Shown here piece after piece: positions 18,158 to 26,183 of a stretch of DNA of 34,639 bases. The position numbers and the translations under genes are program-made. The DNA is taken from NCBI GenBank assembly GCA_029865885.1, contig JARXAK010000032.1, forward strand, positions 1 through 34,639. The letters run 5' to 3'. The notes beneath the pieces are model-generated. The model worked only from the letters and a program-made list of their open reading frames with translations. It searched no databases and had not been told where the DNA came from. Position 1 is the first letter of the stretch, and each line of letters begins with the position of its first letter. Origin of the DNA: Rhizobium sp. (lineage in GTDB: Bacteria; Pseudomonadota; Alphaproteobacteria; Rhizobiales; Rhizobiaceae).

Positions 18158-18955
18158 ATGTTACTTCGCCGCGCTGCACTTGCCGGTTTGTCCGCCCTTG
18201 CTCTCTTGCCCTTCGCAGCCCAGGCCAACGAGCTGCCGGATCTCGGTGGCAAGACCGTGGTCGTCGTCACGGAGAACGCCTATCCGCCGCTGCAATTCGT
18301 GGACCCGAAGTCCGGCGAGCAGATCGGCTGGGAATATGATGCAATGAACGAGATCGCCAAGCGGCTGAATTTCAAGGCCGAATACCAGAACACCTCCTGG
18401 GACGCGATGATCCAGGCCGTTTCCGATGGCCAGTTCCAGATCGGCATGACCGGCATCACCATCAAGGAAGACCGCAAGGAAAAGGTCGATTTTTCCGAGC
18501 CCTATATGCGCTCCGAACAGTTCATGCTGGTCCGTGGGGACGAAACTCGTTTCACCGACGGAAAGACCTTCGCGGAATTCAAGGACGGTCTGGTCGGTGC
18601 GCAGCCGGGCACGACCCCCTTCTATACAGCCGTCTACGAGATCCTCGATGGCAACGAGCAGAACCCGCGCATCAAGCTGTTCGAAACCTTCGGCGCGACC
18701 GTTCAGGCGCTGAAAACCGGTGACGTCGACGTCGTGCTGACGGACGGCACCTCCGGCAAGGGTTATGTCGACGCCTCGAATGGCGGGCTGAAGCTCATCG
18801 GCGACCCGCTGGGTTCGGAAGACTTCGGCTTCATCTTCACCAAGGGCTCCGATCTCGTCGCCCCTGTTAACGCAGCTATCGCCTCCATGAAGGCTGACGG
18901 AACGATCGACGCCCTGAACAAAAAGTGGTTCCTCGACTACAAGATGGGCGAATGA
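18158..18955 (+). CDS. Amino-acid ABC transporter, periplasmic binding protein (family 3)
   Basis: 265 aa. A Sec signal peptide ([20 protein letters not shown], cut after QANE region) is followed by the SBP family 3 domain: [15 protein letters not shown], the [14 protein letters not shown] segment, [20 protein letters not shown], and near the end [14 protein letters not shown] and [11 protein letters not shown]. Such proteins capture polar amino acids or similar solutes and deliver them to the permease. Start 18158 has CGGGAGA upstream; the earlier ATG at 18068 would put a second hydrophobic run in front of the signal. It leads an operon with the permease 37 bp downstream. Ligand is not predictable. 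Confidence 0.92.
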   Translation: MLLRRAALAGLSALALLPFAAQANELPDLGGKTVVVVTENAYPPLQFVDPKSGEQIGWEYDAMNEIAKRLNFKAEYQNTSWDAMIQAVSDGQFQIGMTGITIKEDRKEKVDFSEPYMRSEQFMLVRGDETRFTDGKTFAEFKDGLVGAQPGTTPFYTAVYEILDGNEQNPRIKLFETFGATVQALKTGDVDVVLTDGTSGKGYVDASNGGLKLIGDPLGSEDFGFIFTKGSDLVAPVNAAIASMKADGTIDALNKKWFLDYKMGE

Positions 18956-18992
18956 ACCAGCTCCGTCCCTGCGACCTGAAGGCGGGTGACTG

Positions 18993-19811
18993 ATGGCATT
19001 CCAAACGCTCCCTCAGGGTGATCAGAAGGGCGATCGGCCGTGGTGGCTGATCGCCTTCCTTGTGTTGGCCGTCGCGCTCGGCGTCGTCATCTTCGTGAGT
19101 GACATTTACGCTCAGGTCTTCAACACTGTCGTGAACGGGCTTGCTGTCACGGTATTCGTGACACTCATCGGCTTCCTGCTGGCGACCGCACTCGGCCTGC
19201 TGATTGCACTGCTCGGCATGTCGGACCATATCGCTCTGCGACAGACGGCACGCTTTTACGTGGAAGTGGTGCGCGGCATCCCAATTCTGGTGCTGCTCTT
19301 CTACATTGCGTTCGTGGGAGCACCTGCCTTTGTGGCACTCTACAATCTGGTGACCACGCCGCTGATTTCGGCCGGATTGACCGATCCCATGGTGGTCCGC
19401 GACTTCTCGCTGATGTGGCGCGCCATCATCGCGCTGATGATCGGCTATTCCGCCTTCATCGCCGAGATCTTCCGCGCCGGCATCCAGTCGATTGACAGGG
19501 GCCAGGTCGAAGCGGCCAAGGCACTGGGCTTGAGCCGCAGTCAGCGGTTCCGGCTGGTCGTCTTCCCCCAGGCGATCCGCGTGATCTTCCCGCCGCTCTC
19601 GAACGATTTCGTGGCGATGGTGAAGGACTCGTCCCTCGTCTCGGTGCTCGGGGTTGCCGACATCACCCAGATGGGCAAAGTCTACGCCTCAGGGTCCTTC
19701 CGCTTCTTCGAGACCTATTCGATCGTGGCTTATGTCTACCTCGTCCTGACGATCGGCCTTTCGATCCTGCTTCGCGGCTTCGAGAAGCGCATGAGGGAAC
19801 GAAGGAGATGA
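18993..19811 (+). CDS. Amino-acid ABC transporter permease (HisM/GlnP type)
   Basis: 272 aa inner-membrane protein with about five hydrophobic segments. The first (about residues 15-35) follows a charged N-terminus; then FYVEVVRGIPILVLLFY, the classic start of this family, and near residue 170 the ATPase-contacting EAA loop FRAGIQSIDRGQVEAAKALGLS. It ends SILLRGFEKRMRERRR. It should pair with the binding protein just upstream, but no ATP-binding-subunit gene follows, so the ATPase must be encoded elsewhere or shared. Its TGA overlaps the ATG of the glycosyltransferase gene. Confidence 0.93.
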   Translation: MAFQTLPQGDQKGDRPWWLIAFLVLAVALGVVIFVSDIYAQVFNTVVNGLAVTVFVTLIGFLLATALGLLIALLGMSDHIALRQTARFYVEVVRGIPILVLLFYIAFVGAPAFVALYNLVTTPLISAGLTDPMVVRDFSLMWRAIIALMIGYSAFIAEIFRAGIQSIDRGQVEAAKALGLSRSQRFRLVVFPQAIRVIFPPLSNDFVAMVKDSSLVSVLGVADITQMGKVYASGSFRFFETYSIVAYVYLVLTIGLSILLRGFEKRMRERRR

Positions 19812-20791
19812 AGCTGCCATCCCTCGACCGCACGGTAACGACCTTCAATCGGGTTCGTTACTATGCGTCGGGGATCGTCCGCCACGCCCTCCCGCGCAAC
19901 TGGTTCCTGAACCGGAGTGAGGCAATCCTGCGCGATCTGGAAGCCTCGCCCGAACTCGCCGAGCTGGTACGAAGAGCAAACTATTACAGCCGGCAGCTTC
20001 AGGGCATGCCGCAACCATCGGTCCGGCTGGACGCAGTCAATCGAGGGCAAAGCCGATACTATCTGGATCTCGACGAGTATCTGCGTTACTTCCCCCCTCA
20101 TCTCAGCATCAACTACCTCTTCGGTGACGTGACCTGGGTCCCCAACACCCCGAGTTTCGTCAAAAGCCGTCCCGTTGATGTGCCGAATGGCAACTCCGTG
20201 CTTCTCAATCTCGACAAGCTTCGGCATTTCAAGCTGTGCACCGACCCCACTCCCTGGGCGGACAAGAAGCCGATGGCAGTCTGGCGCGGGGCGCTGAACA
20301 ACCCCCTGCGCCTGGAATTGCTGCAGCGTCACCAGCACAGCAAATTCGCTGATGTCGGGCATACAGGGGAAGTCCGGGAGGGCCTCAGACCGAAGGGGTT
20401 CTTGGACCCGAAGGAGCAGATGGGCTACCGCTACATCCTGTCGATCGAGGGCTTCGACGTCGCAACCAACCTCAAATGGATCATGAGCTCCGGCAGTGTC
20501 TGCCTCATGCCGAGGGGGCGATACGAGACCTGGTTCATGGAAGCAGCCCTGGTCCCGGACAAACACTTTGTTGAAGTGCGTCCCGACTTCAGCGATCTCG
20601 AGGACAAGATCGCGAAACTCGAGGACGATCCGCAATGGGCGCGGGACGTCGTTGCCAACGCCAACGCCTATGTTGCCTCCTTCTGCGACCGGAAGACGGA
20701 GCGCAAGATTTCCCTGCTGGTGCTGCAGAAATACTTCGAAGCGACGGGGCAGCTGCCACCTTCCGCCTTCAGCCACCTCTTTTTCGGATAG
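19808..20791 (+). CDS. GT90/CAP10-like glycosyltransferase
   Basis: 327 aa, no signal peptide. The C-terminal half carries the pattern of glycosyltransferase family 90 (lipopolysaccharide-modifying, CAP10-like): KKPMAVWRGALNNPLRLELL, then YRYILSIEGFDVATNLKW, IMSSGSVCLMPRGRYETW and FMEAALVPDKHFVEVRPDFSDL, the usual donor-sugar region of xylosyl/glucosyl transferases of this group. It probably modifies LPS or a capsule, but donor and acceptor are unknown. The ATG overlaps the permease stop (ATGA), with AAGGAG touching the ATG directly, so translation probably depends on coupling. Linkage to an amino-acid transporter is unusual. A RIME-like repeat follows the stop. Confidence 0.75.
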   Translation: MKLPSLDRTVTTFNRVRYYASGIVRHALPRNWFLNRSEAILRDLEASPELAELVRRANYYSRQLQGMPQPSVRLDAVNRGQSRYYLDLDEYLRYFPPHLSINYLFGDVTWVPNTPSFVKSRPVDVPNGNSVLLNLDKLRHFKLCTDPTPWADKKPMAVWRGALNNPLRLELLQRHQHSKFADVGHTGEVREGLRPKGFLDPKEQMGYRYILSIEGFDVATNLKWIMSSGSVCLMPRGRYETWFMEAALVPDKHFVEVRPDFSDLEDKIAKLEDDPQWARDVVANANAYVASFCDRKTERKISLLVLQKYFEATGQLPPSAFSHLFFG

Positions 20792-20815
20792 CCAGGCGCA
20801 CGGCGCCCATCGGTT

Positions 20816-20922
20816 CTAGAGCATGTCCGGCGAAAACCAGATCGCTGCACATGCTCTATCTCCTTGTTTTCACGCAGTCCGGACGCAAAACCGCTGACGC
20901 ACTTTTGCTGGACGTGCTCTAG
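20816..20922. repeat. RIME-like palindromic intergenic repeat
   Basis: A 107-bp element bounded by CTAGAGCATGTCCGGC and its near-complement GCTGGACGTGCTCTAG. Internal palindromes are also present (GAGCATGT with ACATGCTC; GTCCGGAC). Size and termini match the Rhizobium-specific intergenic mosaic elements. It sits between the convergent GT90 and PPK2 genes, and its last CTAG contains the PPK2 stop codon. Confidence 0.75.
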
Positions 20923-21812
20923 TAGATGTCCGGCACGTACATATCCGCCGGCACCGGGTGGCGGATATAATCGGCGTTGCGCACGCGGGCGGGGAGCTCG
21001 ACAGTCTCCTTCGGCACATGCTCGTATGGCACCTGTTGCAGAAGATGAGCAATCATGTTGAGCCGCGCCTTTTTCTTGTCGACGGCCTGGACGACCCACC
21101 AGGGCGCCTCTGGAATATGGGTGCGCTCCAGCATCTCTTCCTTGGCGCGGGTATAGGCTTCCCAATGGACGCGGCTCTCAAGATCCATCGGCGAGAGCTT
21201 CCACTGCTTCAGCGGATCGTTGATGCGCATCCGGAAGCGGAATTCCTGTTCCTCGTCGGTGATCGAGAACCAGTATTTGACGAGAATGATCCCCGAGCGC
21301 ACCAGCATGCGCTCGAATTCCGGGACGGAGCGGAAGAACTCTTCGAGTTCATCCGGCGTGCAGAAACCCATGACACGCTCAACACCGGCGCGATTGTACC
21401 AGGAGCGGTCGAAGAGAACCATTTCGCCTGCCATCGGCAGATGCTGCACGTAACGCTGGAAATACCACTGGCTGCGTTCGCGCTCGGTCGGTGCGGGCAA
21501 TGCCACCACCCGGCAGACGCGCGGATTGAGCCGCTGCGTGACACGCTTGATCGCACCGCCCTTGCCGGCCGAATCGCGCCCCTCGAAGAGCACGACCATC
21601 TTGAGTTTCTTGTATTGCACCCAGTCCTGCAGGCGGACCAGTTCGTGCTGCAGGCGGAAGAGCTCGCGAAAATAGACCCTGCGGTCGATTGTCGGCTCCG
21701 ACATACCGTCAGCAACCAGCTGGTCCAGCCGATCCTCGTCGAGTTGCTGCTCCAGTTCCTCGTCGAAGCTGTCGAGGATTTCGGTCTTGATGCGATGGAT
21801 GTCTTCGTTCAT
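20919..21812 (-). CDS. ppk2: Polyphosphate kinase 2
   Basis: 297 aa. PPK2 transfers phosphate between polyphosphate and nucleoside diphosphates (mostly making GTP/ATP from polyP) in the cytoplasm. The Walker A motif is FEGRDSAGKGG at 77-87, Walker B is VLFDRSWYNRAG at about 132-143, and the lid region contains ERERSQWYFQRYV. VKYWFSITDEEQEFRF and WWVVQAVDKKKARLN complete the family pattern; it is a single-domain enzyme. Start 21812 (MNEDIHRIKTEIL) matches family N-termini better than the track start, which adds 32 residues. The last codons and stop lie in or beside the RIME-like repeat. Confidence 0.93.
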   Translation of the reverse strand: MNEDIHRIKTEILDSFDEELEQQLDEDRLDQLVADGMSEPTIDRRVYFRELFRLQHELVRLQDWVQYKKLKMVVLFEGRDSAGKGGAIKRVTQRLNPRVCRVVALPAPTERERSQWYFQRYVQHLPMAGEMVLFDRSWYNRAGVERVMGFCTPDELEEFFRSVPEFERMLVRSGIILVKYWFSITDEEQEFRFRMRINDPLKQWKLSPMDLESRVHWEAYTRAKEEMLERTHIPEAPWWVVQAVDKKKARLNMIAHLLQQVPYEHVPKETVELPARVRNADYIRHPVPADMYVPDIY

Positions 21813-21932
21813 GGCGCGGGTTCCGAAAAGACGTGCGATAGTCCCGATGATCAAGCATGCTTGCACGACTGCTTCATGACAGGCGGTGTCACAGGGCGCG
21901 CGAGGCAATTGCCGACATCAGCGAAAACTGGT

Positions 21933-22061
21933 ATGACGCCGCTCATGGGATCGAAATTCGGATGCCTCGCGAACCAGTTCATCGTGCTGCAGGACCACAA
22001 GCGTCTGCCGGCACGCTTCTTCGCGCGCGTTCAAGGGGCCCTGGCGAGCCTTCGCGGCTGA
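21933..22061 (+). CDS. Possible small protein upstream of leuC (42 aa)
   Basis: A short frame of 42 codons (MTPLMGSKFGCLANQFIVLQ...) with high GC in third positions, in the 332-bp gap between ppk2 and leuC. A second ATG lies at 21945. There is no convincing ribosome site and I do not recognise the family. The frame continues further upstream in the ORF track only as antisense to ppk2. It is not leucine-rich enough to look like an attenuator peptide. Apart from this the gap holds nothing that I can identify. Confidence 0.28.
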   Translation: MTPLMGSKFGCLANQFIVLQDHKRLPARFFARVQGALASLRG

Positions 22062-22144
22062 CCGCCTCAGGCCGTGAAGCCGGCCTCAATGCCTCCTTTA
22101 AAAATCAAAATCCCATTTTCCTCAGTCTGGATGGAACTTAACCC

Positions 22145-23554
22145 ATGAGCGCACCTCGCACCCTTTACGACAAGATCTGGGACGACCACGTCGTCGATCG
22201 CCAGGATGACGGCACCTGTCTCCTCTACATCGACCGTCACCTCGTTCACGAAGTGACGAGCCCCCAAGCCTTCGAAGGTCTGCGCATGACCGGCCGCAAG
22301 GTCCGCGCGCCGCAGAAGACGCTGGCCGTGGTCGACCACAACGTGCCGACCTCGCCGGACCGCCACCTCGGCATCAAGAACGAGGAGAGCCGCATCCAGG
22401 TTGAGGCGCTCGCCAACAACGCGGCCGAATTCGGCGTCGAATACTACTCGGCCTCCGACAAGCGCCAGGGCATCGTGCACATTGTCGGTCCGGAACAGGG
22501 CTTCACCCTGCCCGGCATGACCATCGTCTGTGGTGACAGCCACACCTCGACGCACGGCGCCTTCGGCGCGCTGGCGCATGGTATCGGTACGTCGGAAGTC
22601 GAGCACGTTCTCGCGACCCAGACGCTGATCCAGAAGAAGGCGAAGAACATGCTGGTGCGTGTCGACGGGAAGTTGCCCGAAGGCGTCACGGCAAAGGACA
22701 TCATCCTCGCGATCATCGGCGAGATCGGCACGGCCGGCGGCACCGGTCATGTCATCGAATTCGCCGGCGAAGCCATCGAGGCGCTTTCGATGGAAGGCCG
22801 CATGACCGTCTGCAACATGACGATCGAAGGTGGCGCCCGCGCAGGTCTCATCGCGCCTGATGAAAAGACCTTCGAATACATCAAGGGCAAGCCGCGCGCT
22901 CCAAAGGGTGAAGCCCTTGAACAGGCGATCGCCTACTGGAAGACGCTGAAGTCCGACGAAGGCGCCCATTTCGACCGCGTCGTCGTGCTCGATGCGGCGA
23001 ACCTGCCGCCGATCGTTTCCTGGGGCTCCTCGCCGGAAGACGTCGTCTCCGTTCAGGGCGTCGTGCCAAACCCGGACGAGATCGCGGATGAGAACAAGCG
23101 CACCTCCAAGTGGCGTGCGCTGGACTATATGGGCCTGAAGCCGGGCACCAAGATCACCGACATTGCCATCGACCGCGTCTTCATCGGCTCCTGCACCAAT
23201 GGCCGTATCGAAGACCTGCGCGAAGTGGCCAAGGTCGTTGAGGGCAAGACCGTGGCCTCGACCGTCTCGGCGATGATCGTTCCGGGTTCGGGCCTCGTGA
23301 AGGAACAGGCGGAAGCCGAAGGCCTGGACAAGATCTTCAAGGCCGCCGGCTTCGACTGGCGCGAGCCGGGCTGCTCGATGTGCCTCGCGATGAACGATGA
23401 CCGCCTGAAGCCGGGCGAGCGCTGCGCTTCGACCTCGAACCGCAACTTCGAGGGACGCCAGGGCTTCAAGGGCCGCACCCATCTGGTATCGCCTGCCATG
23501 GCAGCCGCAGCCGCCATTGCCGGCCACTTCGTTGATATCCGCGATTTCTCGTAA
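22145..23554 (+). CDS. leuC: 3-isopropylmalate dehydratase, large subunit
   Basis: 469 aa, the standard LeuC length. With LeuD it isomerises 2-isopropylmalate to 3-isopropylmalate in leucine synthesis, using a 4Fe-4S cluster. Aconitase-type marks are [28 protein letters not shown] near residue 130, the first cluster cysteine in [13 protein letters not shown] near residue 349, and the other two in GCSMCLAMN near 410. The N-terminus [13 protein letters not shown] is typical. leuD is not adjacent, as is usual in rhizobia. A GGATGGA ribosome site precedes the ATG. The long minus-strand ORF over it is an artefact of codon bias. Confidence 0.97.
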   Translation: MSAPRTLYDKIWDDHVVDRQDDGTCLLYIDRHLVHEVTSPQAFEGLRMTGRKVRAPQKTLAVVDHNVPTSPDRHLGIKNEESRIQVEALANNAAEFGVEYYSASDKRQGIVHIVGPEQGFTLPGMTIVCGDSHTSTHGAFGALAHGIGTSEVEHVLATQTLIQKKAKNMLVRVDGKLPEGVTAKDIILAIIGEIGTAGGTGHVIEFAGEAIEALSMEGRMTVCNMTIEGGARAGLIAPDEKTFEYIKGKPRAPKGEALEQAIAYWKTLKSDEGAHFDRVVVLDAANLPPIVSWGSSPEDVVSVQGVVPNPDEIADENKRTSKWRALDYMGLKPGTKITDIAIDRVFIGSCTNGRIEDLREVAKVVEGKTVASTVSAMIVPGSGLVKEQAEAEGLDKIFKAAGFDWREPGCSMCLAMNDDRLKPGERCASTSNRNFEGRQGFKGRTHLVSPAMAAAAAIAGHFVDIRDFS

Positions 23555-23582
23555 GCCGCAGGCAAACTTGACGTGACATCAG

Positions 23583-23613
23583 CCGCCCGCTGCTCAAGCG
23601 GGCGGTTTCTTTT
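23583..23613 (+). terminator. Rho-independent terminator after leuC
   Basis: CCGCCCGCT pairs with AGCGGGCGG around a five-base loop, followed by TTTCTTTTT, 29 bp after the leuC stop. Confidence 0.9.
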
Positions 23614-23645
23614 TGCCTGCCCGGTTGCAAACATGACCGAAGCGA

Positions 23646-23674
23646 CTATCGTCGCACTGTTACAAAACTGTCAT
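23646..23674 (+). promoter_or_regulatory. Candidate PhoB box before the EamA transporter gene
   Basis: CTGTTAC-AAAA-CTGTCAT matches the Pho box (two CTGTCAT-type heptamers with a four-base A/T spacer) at all but two positions of the heptamers. A weaker third heptamer, CTATCGT, lies exactly 11 bp upstream. The box ends 66 bp before the gene start, behind the leuC terminator. Confidence 0.55.
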
Positions 23675-23739
23675 ATGCCGCCTTGCAGGTCTCCCATGAA
23701 CATCCGTGATTTCGCACCCTCGACCCGCAGGCAGCGGTC

Positions 23740-24570
23740 GTGAGCACCGTTGCCGTCTGCCTCGCGCTTCTTGCTGCGATTCTGCATGCGAGCTGGAATG
23801 CCTTTCTTCGAACCGGTGCAGATCGGCTCTGGTCGATCACCGTCATGAGCCTCGCCGGCAGCGTCATCTGCCTGCCCTTCCTGTTCATACTGCCGATCCC
23901 CGGATCCGCTGCATGGCCCTATATCCTGCTGTCGGCAGGCCTGCAGGTGGGCTACAGCCTGTTTCTCGTCGCAGCCTATCGCCATGGGGAGCTTGGTCAG
24001 GTCTACCCGATCGTGCGTGGCACAGTGCCGCTGCTGGTGACCCTCGGCGGCTTTCTCTTCTTCGGCGAGGTCTTGGGCTCGTGGCAGACCCTCGGCGTCT
24101 TGCTGATTGCGACCGGCATCATGAGCCTGTCACTTGGCAAGACCCGGGCTGCGACCTCGTCGATCCTGTTTGCCCTGACGACGGGGCTGATTATCGCCTG
24201 CTATTCGACGGTCGATTCGCGTGGCGTGAAGCTGGTCGAACAACCCATCGCCTATGCGCTCTGGGTGTTGTTTCTCTTTGGCATCATGATCACGATCGCC
24301 TTCATGATCAGCCGCCGCGGCCTCGTCGTCGACCTGAAGTCACCCGTGACCTGGAAGGCAGTCGGTGGCGGCGTGGTGGCCATGCTCGCCTATGGCCTCG
24401 TGGTGGTCGCCTATGCCCATGCGCCGGCGGGATTGGTCACGGCCGTGCGCGAGACTAGCGTCGTCTTTGCGGTCTTGATCGGTGCCCTCGTCCTGGGCGA
24501 ACCGCTGACGCTCCGCCGCCTGCTGGCCTGCCTGATCGTGGCTGGCGGCGCCATCAGCGTCAGTCTGTAA
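23740..24570 (+). CDS. EamA/DMT-superfamily transporter
   Basis: 276 aa inner-membrane protein with about ten hydrophobic helices in two EamA repeats. Each half ends with a typical pattern: GEVLGSWQTLGVLLIATGIMSL in the first and GEPLTLRRLLACLIVAGGAIS in the second, and the N-terminus (LLAAILHASWNAFLR) is characteristic. The family exports or imports small metabolites, amino acids or their analogues. The SWNAFLR start and YPIVRGTVPL resemble the branch found near phosphonate catabolism genes (the phn_DUF6 type), which would agree with the PhoB-like box upstream, but this is only a suggestion. Start is a GTG at 23740 with a weak ribosome site. Confidence 0.86.
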   Translation: MSTVAVCLALLAAILHASWNAFLRTGADRLWSITVMSLAGSVICLPFLFILPIPGSAAWPYILLSAGLQVGYSLFLVAAYRHGELGQVYPIVRGTVPLLVTLGGFLFFGEVLGSWQTLGVLLIATGIMSLSLGKTRAATSSILFALTTGLIIACYSTVDSRGVKLVEQPIAYALWVLFLFGIMITIAFMISRRGLVVDLKSPVTWKAVGGGVVAMLAYGLVVVAYAHAPAGLVTAVRETSVVFAVLIGALVLGEPLTLRRLLACLIVAGGAISVSL

Positions 24571-24578
24571 CGCTTGAG

Positions 24579-24616
24579 GCTCAAGCTTGGGGCTTGAGTA
24601 GCAACGGAACAGAAAA
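24579..24616 (+). repeat. Left arm of ~37-bp inverted repeat around the VOC gene
   Basis: This stretch is the reverse complement of 25235-25271 with three substitutions and one single-base indel; the core TTGAGTAGCAACGGA is identical. It begins 9 bp after the transporter stop and includes a small CTCAAGC/GCTTGAG hairpin. The 180 bp from its inner end to the VOC start contain no gene that I can support. Confidence 0.8.
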
Positions 24617-24795
24617 CGCACATAAGGGATGCAGGCTTTGCAGAAACATGACGGCAAGGAGTTTGGCGGCTATAGGTTTCTGCACGGGTATCTATGAGTA
24701 TCGGCGGCGTATCCGGGTTGTTGGCGATCAGTTCCGTGCCGTCACATCAAACCGGAGTTTGCTACAAAGGCTAGTACCCCGAAATCGGAGGACGA

Positions 24796-25194
24796 ATGCT
24801 ACATCATGCTTCATTAGGCGTTTCCGATATCGAGCGTGCCGCTGCATTTTACGACGCGGCTCTTGGCTCACTTGGATATGTGCGGGTTTGGGAAGATCTG
24901 CGGCCGGGAGAAGCCGACCAGGCGGTCGGCTATGGGCCCGAGGGCGGCGGCGATAAGCTTGCCATCAAGTTTAGGCCAGAGGAGCAACGGCCGCCGGGCC
25001 CAGGCTTTCATCTTGCTTTCGCAGCGCCAGACAGGAATTCCGTCGCCGCTTTTCACAAAGCAGCGCTTAAGCACGGCGGTAGAGACAACGGTGGTCCGGG
25101 ACTGCGAGCCCACTACGGACCAAACTATTACGCCGCCTTCGTGATCGACCCAGACGGACATCACATCGAGGCCGTGTTCAATTCGGCACCTTGA
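24796..25194 (+). CDS. VOC (glyoxalase/bleomycin-resistance) family protein
   Basis: 132 aa, a single vicinal-oxygen-chelate domain with two beta-alpha-beta-beta-beta units. It starts MLHHASLGVSDIERAAAFYDAAL and ends AAFVIDPDGHHIEAVFN, which provide the first histidine and the last glutamate of the usual metal site. Members act on glyoxal adducts, aromatic diols or bind drugs; no substrate can be assigned. A GGAGGA ribosome site lies 5 bp upstream. Codons include TTA, CTA, AGG and several A/T-ending ones rare in neighbouring genes, which suggests a foreign origin. The gene lies between two long inverted repeats and appears to be one unit with them. Confidence 0.85.
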   Translation: MLHHASLGVSDIERAAAFYDAALGSLGYVRVWEDLRPGEADQAVGYGPEGGGDKLAIKFRPEEQRPPGPGFHLAFAAPDRNSVAAFHKAALKHGGRDNGGPGLRAHYGPNYYAAFVIDPDGHHIEAVFNSAP

Positions 25195-25234
25195 CCCACG
25201 GATGAGAGCAGCGATTCAGCGAAGCGTATCTAGG

Positions 25235-25271
25235 TTTTCTGCTCCGTTGCTACTCAAACCCCAGCTTCAGC
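25235..25271 (-). repeat. Right arm of ~37-bp inverted repeat around the VOC gene
   Basis: Reverse complement of the arm at 24579-24616. It starts 40 bp after the VOC stop and ends 33 bp before the rplS terminator hairpin. No target-site duplication or transposase is visible. Confidence 0.8.
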
Positions 25272-25303
25272 AGCCAAAATCACCATCCGAAGTCCAGACA
25301 TGC

Positions 25304-25328
25304 AAAAGGCCCGGACGAACCGGGCCTT
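25304..25328 (-). terminator. Terminator after rplS
   Basis: AAGGCCCGG pairs with CCGGGCCTT around a five-base loop; on the minus strand a TTTTGC follows. It lies 42 bp past the rplS stop. Confidence 0.87.
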
Positions 25329-25369
25329 CGCAAAGTCTATAATGCAGGACGAAAGTCCGGCTGGTCGGC

Positions 25370-25906
25370 TTATTCAGCCGATGTTTCTGCTGCGGCAGCG
25401 GCTTCAGCGGCAGCGGCCTTTTCAGCGGCTTCGGCAGCTGCCTTTTCGGCGGCCAGTGCCTGTGCTGCTGCGACCTTCTCGGCTTCCAGACGTGCCTTTT
25501 CTTCGGCAACGGCGGCGCGCTCGGCGTCGTTCAGCTTGCGGGCGCGGGTGCCGGTGTTCTCAACGATACGAGCCGACTTGCCGCGACGATCGCGCAGGTA
25601 GTAGAGCTTGGCGCGACGGACCTTACCGCGGCGAACGATTTCGACGCCTTCGACGAGCGGCGAGTAAACCGGGAATACGCGCTCGACGCCTTCGCCGTAG
25701 GAGATCTTGCGAACCGTGAAGCTCTCGTTGATGCCAGCGCCCGAACGAGCGATGCAAACGCCTTCATAGGCCTGCACGCGGGTACGGTTGCCTTCCTTGA
25801 CGGTGACGTTGACGCGCAGCGTGTCGCCCGGGGAGAATTCCGGAAGCTTGCGCTTGGCTTCGATCTTGGCGGCCTGTTCGGCTTCCAGCTGCTGAATGAT
25901 GTTCAT
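25370..25906 (-). CDS. rplS: 50S ribosomal protein L19 (bL19) with long Ala/Glu-rich tail
   Basis: 178 aa. The first 115 or so residues are normal bL19, with [51 protein letters not shown] and [22 protein letters not shown]; this protein sits at the 30S-50S interface. The final 60 or so residues form a low-complexity, probably helical tail of Ala, Glu and Lys. E. coli bL19 is about 115 aa, so the tail is an addition. It lies 3' of trmD as in the common trmD-rplS order, but a TauE/SafE gene in the other direction separates the two here, so rplS must have its own promoter in the 277 bp upstream. I could not find a clear one. Confidence 0.96.
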   Translation of the reverse strand: MNIIQQLEAEQAAKIEAKRKLPEFSPGDTLRVNVTVKEGNRTRVQAYEGVCIARSGAGINESFTVRKISYGEGVERVFPVYSPLVEGVEIVRRGKVRRAKLYYLRDRRGKSARIVENTGTRARKLNDAERAAVAEEKARLEAEKVAAAQALAAEKAAAEAAEKAAAAEAAAAAETSAE

Positions 25907-26183
25907 GTCTAACCTCGGTTTTCTTCTGAATCAGCCAGAGCGCTCAACGATGATCCCCAGGCTTAAAGCCGCAGGATATTGACCCTGATGGGTCGGAGCG
26001 AATTCGCAGTTCTTTGTTGTGGCAGACGGGCATACGCCCATTTCCGAGGCGGCCAATACACCAAGACGGTCCGCTTGTCACCCCTGGGGTGGTGAATTTT
26101 TGCATGCCCGATCCCGTGGGAAGCCTTGCAGCGCAGGAACTCTCCTCCTATCACGGTCCCTCTTTCTGGAGGAGAAGGTTCTG

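Noticed and set aside
20958-22061. 367-aa plus-strand ORF across ppk2
   Set aside because: Most of it is antisense to ppk2. Only its last 42 codons lie outside ppk2, and those are kept as a low-confidence small ORF.
21933-22144. Leucine attenuator peptide before leuC
   Set aside because: The short frame has only scattered leucines and no hairpin with T run follows it before leuC.
22067-23527. 486-aa minus-strand ORF across leuC
   Set aside because: Antisense shadow; composition rich in His, Arg and Asp typical of reverse-read coding DNA.
24579-25271. Integron gene cassette with attC
   Set aside because: The arms flank the gene on both sides as a long inverted repeat; there are no RYYYAAC/GTTRRRY core sites with the attC arrangement and no integrase.
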